NCBI GenBank assembly: GCA_029248335.1
Contig: JAQWJM010000090.1
Location: 1-30,095 of the forward strand
Direction of reading: 5' to 3'
Source: UBA12014 sp029248335
Lineage (GTDB): Bacteria; Planctomycetota; Phycisphaerae; Phycisphaerales; SM1A02
Length of the DNA stretch: 30,095 bases
This document shows, piece after piece, positions 15,377-22,800 of the stretch (position 1 is its first letter; each line of letters starts with the position of its first letter). The notes under the pieces are model-generated. The model was not told where the DNA came from, made no database searches, and worked only from the letters and a program-made list of their open reading frames with translations. Both the position numbers and the translations under genes were made by a program.

Positions 15377-16222
15377 ATGCCAACCGCCGCCGTGAAAGAA
15401 CCCGACTACATCCAGGGCTACCGAGTCCTCAAGCACATCGGAAGCGGTGCGGCGAGTGAGATCTATTGCGTCTGCAAGCCGGATACCGGCCAGGTGTTCG
15501 CGCTGAAGCACGTGCTCCTCGAACAGAGCGACAAGGACGATCGATTCCTGGTCCAGGCCGAGAACGAGGTCAAGGTCTCGAAGAAACTCACCCATCCGTC
15601 GATCCGCCGGATCCTGAGCGTCGAGAAGGTCCGACCGAAGGGCTGGACGAGAACCGAAGTCGCGGTCCTGATGGAGCTGGTGGACGGACAGTCGATGGAC
15701 AATCTGACCGACCTCGGCACGCTCGCGAAGATCCGCATCTTCCGGGAGGTCGCCGACGCGCTCGCCCACATGAACGACAAGGGCTTCGTCCACGCCGACA
15801 TGAAGCCGACCAACGTCCTGGTCACCGAGGACGGCGCCGTGAAGGTGATCGACCTCGGGCAGGCTCATCCGATCGGCAAGTCGAAGGAACGGATCCAGGG
15901 CACCCCCGGCTACATCGCGCCGGAGCAGGCGGAACTGGAACCGCTCACCGAGCGGACCGACGTCTACAACTTCGGTGCCACGATGTACTGGATGTTGACG
16001 CAGCGCGAGGTTCCCACCCAGTCCGCGGGCGGACGTGGAGGTCAGTCGGCCACGCTGCCTCCGCCGGCGCACACCATCGTGACCGGCGTTCCCGCCGAGC
16101 TCGGCGAACTGATCAACACCTGCGTCGAGCCCAATCAGTACGCCCGGTGGAAGAACATGCACACCGTCGTCCGGAAGCTCGACGCGGTCATCAAGGATCT
16201 CCAGCAGAAGCGGGCCGGCTGA
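15377..16222 (+). CDS. Soluble Ser/Thr protein kinase with variant catalytic motifs
   Basis: This 281-residue protein consists of a Hanks-type kinase domain and little else, with no membrane helix. Visible motifs are the glycine loop GSGAAS (22-27), the lysine in FALKH (K44), a catalytic loop reading HADMKPTN (139-146) instead of HRDLKPxN, DLG (159-161) instead of DFG, and GTPGYIAPEQ (175-184). The catalytic Asp (D141), Asn (N146) and metal-binding Asp (D159) are kept, so activity is likely. Loss of the Arg before the catalytic Asp means it is not an RD kinase and may not need activation-loop phosphorylation. It stands alone after deoC and ends in a hairpin shared with the convergent sugar kinase. 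The substrate is unknown. Confidence 0.88.
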   Translation: MPTAAVKEPDYIQGYRVLKHIGSGAASEIYCVCKPDTGQVFALKHVLLEQSDKDDRFLVQAENEVKVSKKLTHPSIRRILSVEKVRPKGWTRTEVAVLMELVDGQSMDNLTDLGTLAKIRIFREVADALAHMNDKGFVHADMKPTNVLVTEDGAVKVIDLGQAHPIGKSKERIQGTPGYIAPEQAELEPLTERTDVYNFGATMYWMLTQREVPTQSAGGRGGQSATLPPPAHTIVTGVPAELGELINTCVEPNQYARWKNMHTVVRKLDAVIKDLQQKRAG

Positions 16223-16261
16223 GCCGGACCCGACCACTTCACTGCGAGGATCGACGACGTC

Positions 16262-16285
16262 ACGCACGCCCCCGATGGCGTGCGT
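16262..16285. terminator. Hairpin between convergent genes
   Basis: ACGCACGCC (16262-16270) pairs perfectly with GGCGTGCGT (16277-16285) around a 6-base loop. It lies between the stops of the kinase (+) and the sugar kinase (-). No T-run occurs on either strand, so it is a probable but weak bidirectional terminator. Confidence 0.5.
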
Positions 16286-16308
16286 CTTCGATTCCAGGGC
16301 CTGGGATT

Positions 16309-17037
16309 TCAGGATTTCGAGGCGTCGTCACCGGAACCGAGGACCGGGATCGTGACCTCGTACCGCTCGTCCTGCCAGACTCGAAAACCGCCAAGGAACG
16401 CGTTGGTGTTCTCTCCCAGCGTGACGAAGGAGGGGATCTCGTCGGGATGCTTGGCGATTCGCTTCGCATTCCCGCCACCAAGGCAGATCACGTCCGGAAG
16501 CAGGCCTTCCTTGAGCGTCGTCACCGTCTGCCACACCTCCTTCCGCCAGGCCTTCGTACCGAGATCCTCCCGGCTGGCCTCGCCGACGTACTGCTCGAAG
16601 GACCGCCCGTTCTTGAAGGGGAGATGACCGAGTTCCATCGGCATGACCACGTGGTGGGCGATCATGCAGGTGCCGAGTCCGGTCCCGAGCCCGAGAAAGA
16701 GCATCTTCCCGTTCTTGTAGCTCCCGACCGCCTGCATCGCGGCGTCGTTCATCAGTCGGATCGGGGTTCCATTGAACGCGTCCGCGAAGTCGAAGTCCTT
16801 CCAACCGGGTCCGAGATTGACCGGCGACTTCAGGATTCGTCCATCCTTGATCGGCGACGGAACGCCGATCGTCATGACATCGAATTCGTCCGATGTCCGC
16901 ATGGCGTGGATCGTCTCGACCATCTGAGCCGGTGTGAAATCGCTTCCGCTGGGTGACCGTCTCTTGGCGTCCGGAGTCTCGCCAGAGAGCAGGGTCTTGA
17001 TGTGGCTGCCACCGATGTCGACCGAGAGGATTCGCAT
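16309..17037 (-). CDS. ROK-family sugar kinase, possibly polyphosphate glucokinase
   Basis: This 242-residue protein starts with the ATP/phosphate motif VDIGGSHIK (6-14). The ROK/hexokinase-type catalytic pair is ND at 97-98 (RLMNDAAMQAVG), and the second phosphate loop is GLGTGLGT (116-123). It has the ExGH motif (MELGHLP, 134-140) but lacks the CxCGxxGCxE zinc site of many ROK kinases and repressors, and it has no DNA-binding domain. Size and absence of zinc site are compatible with polyphosphate-dependent glucokinase, but ordinary ATP-dependent glucokinase or another sugar kinase cannot be excluded. The ATG at 17037 is chosen because the family motif begins six residues later, although the frame stays open far upstream. 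It is divergent from the aldehyde dehydrogenase pair. Confidence 0.82.
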   Translation of the reverse strand: MRILSVDIGGSHIKTLLSGETPDAKRRSPSGSDFTPAQMVETIHAMRTSDEFDVMTIGVPSPIKDGRILKSPVNLGPGWKDFDFADAFNGTPIRLMNDAAMQAVGSYKNGKMLFLGLGTGLGTCMIAHHVVMPMELGHLPFKNGRSFEQYVGEASREDLGTKAWRKEVWQTVTTLKEGLLPDVICLGGGNAKRIAKHPDEIPSFVTLGENTNAFLGGFRVWQDERYEVTIPVLGSGDDASKS

Positions 17038-17103
17038 GTCGTCTTTCCGTGATCGTCGAGAACCCGGACGCAGCCCGTAGCGGCGTCCGAAGCGACGCCC
17101 ACG

Positions 17104-17153
17104 GTACCGGGTCCGGCGGGCCGGTACGAGACGCGATCGATGGGTACCATCGA
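17104..17153. promoter_or_regulatory. Two inverted repeats in the sugar kinase/ALDH divergent region
   Basis: GTACCGG (17104-17110) faces CCGGTAC (17121-17127), and TCGATGG (17137-17143) faces CCATCGA (17147-17153) across GTA. The second contains GGTACCAT, a motif also found upstream of the A2M gene. They may be operator or promoter elements serving both directions. Confidence 0.35.
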
Positions 17154-17190
17154 CGGGGCACCGCCCCTCGGCGACCCTCGGAGAGCCCGG

Positions 17191-18636
17191 ATGACCGTGA
17201 ACACCGACTGGACCTACGCCCCCGCACCCGAACGGGTCGATCCCGCGATCGCGGAGCGGCACCGATTGTTCATCGACGGCCGTTTCATCTCGAGTCGCGG
17301 GCGCCGGACCTTCGAGACGGTGAATCCCGCCACCGAGGCCGTGCTCTCGGAATGCGACGAGGCGAACGCGGCCGATGTGGATGCCGCCGTCGTCGCGGCC
17401 CGAACCGCCTTTCGAAAGTGGTCGCGAACCCGTCCGCAGGAACGTGCCAAACACCTCTACCGGATCGCCCGTCGGATCCAGGAGCGATCCCGCGAACTGG
17501 CGGTGCTCGAGACGATGGACGGCGGAAAGCCGATCCGCGAGAGTCGCGACGTCGACCTCCCGCTCGTCTCGCAGCACTTCTTCCACAACGCCGGTTGGTG
17601 CGACAAGCTGAAGTACGCGTTTCCCGGCGCGACCGATCCGAAGCCGATCGGCGTCTGTGCCCAGGTCATACCGTGGAACTTCCCGCTGCTCATGCTCGCG
17701 TGGAAGATCGCACCGGCGCTCGCCTGCGGGAACACCGTGGTCCTGAAACCCGCCGAGACCACGCCGTTGACGGCGCTTCGGTTCGCGGAGATCTGCGAAG
17801 AGTGCGAGCTGCCGAAGGGCGTCGTCAACATCGTCACCGGCGCCGGCGAGACCGGGCGACTGCTGGTGGAGCACCCGGACGTCGACAAGATCGCCTTCAC
17901 CGGGTCGACCGAGGTCGGCAAGCGGATCGCCGCGTCATCGGCGGGAACCGGAAAGCGACTCACGCTCGAACTCGGCGGAAAGAGTCCGAACATCGTGTTC
18001 GCCGATGCTTCGATCGATCAGGCGATCGAGGGGATCGTGCAGGGCATCTGGTTCAATCAAGGACACGTCTGCTGCGCCGGCAGTCGGCTCTTCGTCCAGG
18101 AATCCGTCCTCTCCGAGGTGATCACCAAGCTCGAGCGGCGTCTCTCGACGCTCCGAGTCGGCGATCCGCTGGACAAGAACACCGACGTCGGGGCCATCAA
18201 TTCCGGCGCGCAGCTCGCGACGATTCGCGACTACCTCGAGCGTGGGAAGGCGGAGGGTGCGACCATGCACGAACCGAGCGACGCCACCCTTCCCGAGAAG
18301 GGGCACTGGTGTCGTCCCTGCTTCCTCTCCGACGTGCAACCGAGCCATGTGGTGGCCCGCGAGGAGATCTTCGGACCGGTGCTCGCGGTGATGAGCTTCC
18401 GAACGCCGGAGGAGGCGATCAGTCGCGCGAACGACACCCGCTTCGGGCTTGCCGCGGGCGTATGGACCGACAAGGGCAGCAAGATCTTCGAGATCGCGAG
18501 CCGCCTCCAGGCCGGGGTCGTCTGGCTCAACACCTACAACCGATTCGACGCGACGAGCCCCTTCGGCGGCGTCAAGGAGAGCGGCTTCGGTCGCGAGGGC
18601 GGGCTGCACGGCCTGCGTGGATACCTGTCAATCTGA
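17191..18636 (+). CDS. NAD(P)-dependent aldehyde dehydrogenase
   Basis: This 481-residue enzyme of the ALDH superfamily oxidises an aldehyde to the acid. The oxyanion-hole Asn is in IPWNFP (N163), the cofactor loop is FTGSTEVGK (237-245), the general base is E260 in LELGGKSPN and the nucleophile is C294 in NQGHVCCAGSR. EIFGPVLAV and SPFGGVKESGFGREGG close the fold. The start ATG 17191 is preferred to the upstream ATG 17140 because GGAGAG lies seven bases before it and the N-terminus then has normal length. A half-length ALDH-like gene follows after 17 bases. The natural substrate is not readable; acetaldehyde from the nearby DeoC reaction is a reasonable guess. The domain also resembles the active half of ALDH16. 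Confidence 0.92.
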   Translation: MTVNTDWTYAPAPERVDPAIAERHRLFIDGRFISSRGRRTFETVNPATEAVLSECDEANAADVDAAVVAARTAFRKWSRTRPQERAKHLYRIARRIQERSRELAVLETMDGGKPIRESRDVDLPLVSQHFFHNAGWCDKLKYAFPGATDPKPIGVCAQVIPWNFPLLMLAWKIAPALACGNTVVLKPAETTPLTALRFAEICEECELPKGVVNIVTGAGETGRLLVEHPDVDKIAFTGSTEVGKRIAASSAGTGKRLTLELGGKSPNIVFADASIDQAIEGIVQGIWFNQGHVCCAGSRLFVQESVLSEVITKLERRLSTLRVGDPLDKNTDVGAINSGAQLATIRDYLERGKAEGATMHEPSDATLPEKGHWCRPCFLSDVQPSHVVAREEIFGPVLAVMSFRTPEEAISRANDTRFGLAAGVWTDKGSKIFEIASRLQAGVVWLNTYNRFDATSPFGGVKESGFGREGGLHGLRGYLSI

Positions 18637-18653
18637 ACGAGGCGGACGCGATC

Positions 18654-19544
18654 ATGGCTCGAGAACCAATCCTCAAGACCTGGAAGCTCTTCATCGGCGG
18701 CGCCTTTCCGCGCACCGAGAGCGGACGCACCATGATTCTCTGGGGCGACGACGATCGCGTGATCGCCCATTGCTGTCAGGGAAGTCGGAAGGACCTCCGA
18801 AACACCGTCGAGGTGGCGCGAAAGGCGCTCCCCGGATGGTGGGCCCGGGATGCCTACAACCGAAGCCAGATCCTCTACCGGATCGCCGAGATGGCGGAAG
18901 GCCGGACCGCGGAACTCGTCGACGCGATTCGTTCCGTCCCGGAGGCGGGGACCGAACGAGCCCCGACCGCCGCCACCGCCCGCAAGGAGGTCGCCTGCGG
19001 AATCGACCGCCTGGTCGCCTTCGCGGGGTGGTGCGACAAGTTCCCGCAGGTGATCGGCTCCCGGAACCCGGTCAACGGGCCCTACCACGACTTCACCATG
19101 CCCGAACCCACCGGCGTGTGCGGCGTGATCGCCCCGAACGAACCCTCGTTCCTCGGCCTGGTCTCCCACCTCGCCCCGGTGCTGGCCGGCGGAAACGTCG
19201 CCATCGCCCTCGCCAGCGAGGCGAATCCCCTTCCGGCGATGGTTCTGGCGGAGATCTGCGCCACCAGTGACGTACCGGGCGGTGTCGTCAACGTGCTCAC
19301 CGGCTATCGACGGGAACTCCTTCCCGAGTTCGCGGACCACCGGGACATCGACGCGATCGGCGGCGCAACCGAGGGGAACGAGGAGCGAAGACTGCTCGAA
19401 CTCGGCGCCGCCGACAACATGAAGCGGGTGCGGCTCGAACACGCCGTCGACATCGACTATCACGACGACGATGCCCGACACAGCCCCTGGACCATCGAAC
19501 CCTTCACCGAGATGAAGACGATCTGGCATCCTTCGGGAAGCTGA
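18654..19544 (+). CDS. Half-length aldehyde-dehydrogenase-like protein without catalytic domain
   Basis: This 296-residue protein matches only the N-terminal, cofactor-binding half of ALDH. FIGGAFPRTESGRTM opens it as in ALDH, APNEPSFLGLVSHLAPVLAGGN (159-180) replaces the PWNFP region, and AIGGATEGNEER (234-245) replaces the FTGST loop. LLELGAADNMKRV (248-260) stands where LELGGK and the general base should be. The protein then ends with a distinctive tail, FTEMKTIWHP, with no catalytic cysteine segment at all. The defined end and the clean 17-base spacing from the active ALDH argue for a functional partner rather than a decaying pseudogene. Its open frame continues upstream through the first ALDH gene, but that part is out of frame with the real protein; ATG 18654 is the likely start. 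Confidence 0.85.
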   Translation: MAREPILKTWKLFIGGAFPRTESGRTMILWGDDDRVIAHCCQGSRKDLRNTVEVARKALPGWWARDAYNRSQILYRIAEMAEGRTAELVDAIRSVPEAGTERAPTAATARKEVACGIDRLVAFAGWCDKFPQVIGSRNPVNGPYHDFTMPEPTGVCGVIAPNEPSFLGLVSHLAPVLAGGNVAIALASEANPLPAMVLAEICATSDVPGGVVNVLTGYRRELLPEFADHRDIDAIGGATEGNEERRLLELGAADNMKRVRLEHAVDIDYHDDDARHSPWTIEPFTEMKTIWHPSGS

Positions 19545-19844
19545 ACGCGACCCGGTTCGAAGTCGAGCGCGACCCGGATCGCGGCCGGCGGATCATCCAT
19601 GGCCGGATCCCATCGATGTCGGTGGCGTCGCGGGACGCTGATCTCCCGGCACGACCACGATCCGTCATCCTCCGTCCATGAACGACAGTTTCCGCCAATC
19701 CCGGCGATCCGCCGCGGAAGGTGAATCAACGTCCGCTGTTACCGAGTACGCGGATCGGTACCATCGCGTCGACGAAGAAGAAGGACGCTGAGACCTCCGG
19801 GAAACACAGCGGTCCGTCAAATACCGAGTCATAGGAGACGTCCC
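19545..19844. other. Intergenic region before the A2M gene
   Basis: These 300 bases hold two direct copies of CGCGACCCGG (19546-19555 and 19568-19577), a doubtful 37-codon ORF (19678-19791), a GGTACCAT motif (19757-19764) that may be a promoter element for the A2M gene, and the A2M ribosome-binding site AGGAG at 19833-19837. No terminator with a T-run was found after the ALDH-like gene. Confidence 0.45.
19678..19791 (+). CDS. Doubtful small ORF of 37 residues
   Basis: The frame starts at ATG 19678, begins MNDSFRQSRRSAAEGEST and ends in the charged sequence RVDEEEGR. It has no clear ribosome-binding site and no recognised relatives. It spans the suspected A2M promoter element, so it may simply be chance. 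Confidence 0.15.
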   Translation: MNDSFRQSRRSAAEGESTSAVTEYADRYHRVDEEEGR

Positions 19845-22800
19845 ATGCGTGATGCACGGCAGGTTCAATTCTGGATCGGCGCCCTGGCGTTGACCGCCAT
19901 CAACTTCAGCGTCTGGTTCCTGGATGTGGCCGATCGTCCAGACGGGCCTTCCACGGTGCGGATCGCCTTCTCCACGTCTGCCGAAGCGTTCGCGAAGACC
20001 GGGAGACTCATGCTCGAATTGGACCGGGATCTCTATTCTGATTCACAGATCGGACTCCCGATCGAACGATCGCCGTTTCGCATCGAGCCGCCGATCGCAG
20101 GTGACTGGATGACCGTCGCAGCGGGCATGGTGGCCTTCGAACCACATGAACCACCATCGCCCGGCCGCATCTATCGGGTCGCACTGGCCTCGACGCACCC
20201 CATGTTCCGCCATCACGCGATCGATGAATCGACGCTGCCCACGATCCGGTACGAACCACTTGATGCCGAAGGGGTCCGACTCAAGGAGGTCTGGAGGCCC
20301 ACGGCGGACAAGGACGCGCGGCGGGCCAGGATCGAAGTGGAATTCAACCAGCCCGTCGATCGAAGCGATCTTGAAGAAGCCCTCGTGGTCTCCATCGGAG
20401 GCCGGGAGGTCGACGTGGCGATCACCTCCGATCGAATCGAATCGATCCATCGATTCACGTTCCCATGTTCCGCGAATGACATAATCGACGTGATGATTCG
20501 CGAAGATCTCGCCGGCGACGGCGGTGTGCTCTCGCTGTCGAGGCCGGTTCGCCGAACCTTCAGGATCGCCGGCCACCTCCGCGAGCTCAGAACCACCACG
20601 GGCCGGGGCTACGATGGCAGACCGTGGATCCAGATGCACTTCGACCGCATGCTCGCAGCGGGACAGACTGTTCCGTCGATCGTCGTGGATCCGCCGGTCG
20701 ATCGATTCGCGGCGAGAATCTACAAGCAACGGATCTATCTCAGCGGCGAATTTCGTTCCAATCGAACCTATGCGATCACGCTGGAAGCGCCGCTGCTGGC
20801 CGAAGACGGTTCGGTGCTGCGAGACTCGGTGATGCGATCGGTGACCTTCGAGGCGCCGCCTCCCGTTCTCGCCTTTCATGACCGGAGTTCCCAGATCAGT
20901 CCGGAGGGGAGATTCGAAGTCGCGATCCGGCACGATCAGGTCGAGGCGATGCGAGTCACGGTCGATCGGCTTCTCGATCGAAACATCCCGATGCTTCTCG
21001 CGGACGTCCTCTCCACGAGCGACCTCGCCCGTCTCTCGAAACGAGTCGCCGACCGCACGGTGAAGATGCAAGGCGATCCGACGGAAGAGCGGTGGACGTC
21101 ACGCCTCGATCTTGAATCGTTGATGGAACGAACCCCCGGCCTCTATCACCTTGAAATCTCGAACCCCGACGTTCGGTGGATGTCGGAACGCCAGACCCTC
21201 CTCGTCAGCGATCTGGCGATCGAGACGCAGGTGGAATCCGATGGCGTGCTCGTCTGGGTGACCGAGATCGATTCCGGACGACCGGTCGAAGGAGCGGAGG
21301 TCACGGCCTGGGCGCCCGACCAGAGCGAGATCGCGCGTCTCGTCAGTGACGACCGAGGAATCGTCCGTATCCGCTTCGAAGGCCGCGCATGTGACCTGGT
21401 CTCCGCGACCGCGGGATCCGATCTCACCTACGTTCGACTCGCCACCGCCGCCGGAATCGACGACGCGACGCTTCGCGGGCGACCCTGGTCGGGCCCGATC
21501 GATCTCGCCCTGTATGCCGATCGAGGCGTTCATCGACCGGGTGAGACGATCCATCTGACCGGCATCGCACGCGAAGCCGATGGCAGGCTGATTCCGTCGA
21601 CGCCGCTGGAGGTCCGCTGGACTCGACCGGATGGCCGGCGGGCCTCGACTCGTCAAGTCATGACCGGAGATCGTCAGGGCGTCTTCCACTGTGATGTCTC
21701 GACCGACGCCGCTTCGATGACCGGAACCTGGCTGGCCACGGCGCATCTTCCGGGAGATGACGCGGTGATCGGACGACTTGAATGTCCGGTGATGCCGTTT
21801 CTTCCGATCCGACTGAACGTCGAATCGAAGATCGCCATGCTCGCCGACGAGCCCGACTCGAAGATCGAAATCGACGTGGATGGTCGGTACCTCCACGGCG
21901 GGCCGGCTTCAGGACTCGCCACCACGCTGACCATGCGATTCGATCCGGTCACAGCGAAGATCGAGGGCCGACCGGAACTCACCTTCGAACCGATCGGCGA
22001 TCGAAGGACGATTCGAAGACTCGTCCGTGGAAGACTCGGACCGGACGGGAAGACCAGACTCTCGGTCAAGCCCCCGGAGGCTCCCGGTGCCTGGCGGATG
22101 ACCAGCGTCGCGTCCGTCTTCGAACTGGGTGGACGAGCCACCGCGTCCACCATCCGAGGCCGGATCGACACCGCACGTCGGCATCTCGGTCTCGGCCTTC
22201 CCGCCGGCCGCGTCTACCGACCGGATGAAGTGATCGCCATCCAGACGCTTCCACTCCTTGATGGGGAATTCGACGAATCGATCGTCCCGACGATCACCAT
22301 CGAGTCGGTCGAGGAGCGCTGGCAACGCGTCCGCGGACGGAACTGGACGAGGACCAGGACGGTTCACCCCGTCGGTACGACGCTCACGGAACCGATCCTC
22401 CTCGAAGAGGGGGGCACGTCGCGTGAGCTGCCTGCGCTCCCGGTCGGGACCTACCGGGTACGCGCCTCCATGCGGACTCCGGAAGGGGTCGAGATCACGA
22501 CGAGTCGGGAGTTCCATGTGAGTTCGTGGATGGCTCGGAATCGCCGACCCTCCGCGCGTCCCGATCGACTTCGACTCGTGCCCGCCGGCGGTCCTGCCGG
22601 CCCCGGCGATCTCGTCGATGTGATGATCGGCGCGGATTTCGCCGGTCTGGCGCTGGTGACCGTCGAAACCGACCGGATCCACCAGCCTCAGCTGGTGGAA
22701 CTGGGGATCGGCGGTGGGATGGTCACGGTCCGGATTCCCGATGAGGTCCGTGACACCTGTTTCGTCGCCGCGACCCTCGTCAGACCCCTCGATCCGGGGT

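Noticed and set aside
17049..18653. Upstream extension of the half-length ALDH frame through the first ALDH gene
   Set aside because: The translated part is Arg/Pro-rich and out of frame with the true ALDH; homology begins only at 18654.
18654..19544. Half-length ALDH as a frameshifted pseudogene
   Set aside because: The catalytic segment is not found in any frame between 19545 and 19844, and the protein has a defined C-terminal tail, so it looks like a deliberate short form.
19546..19577. Two CGCGACCCGG direct repeats as mobile-element or CRISPR remnants
   Set aside because: There are only two 10-base copies, with no further units, terminal repeats or transposase.
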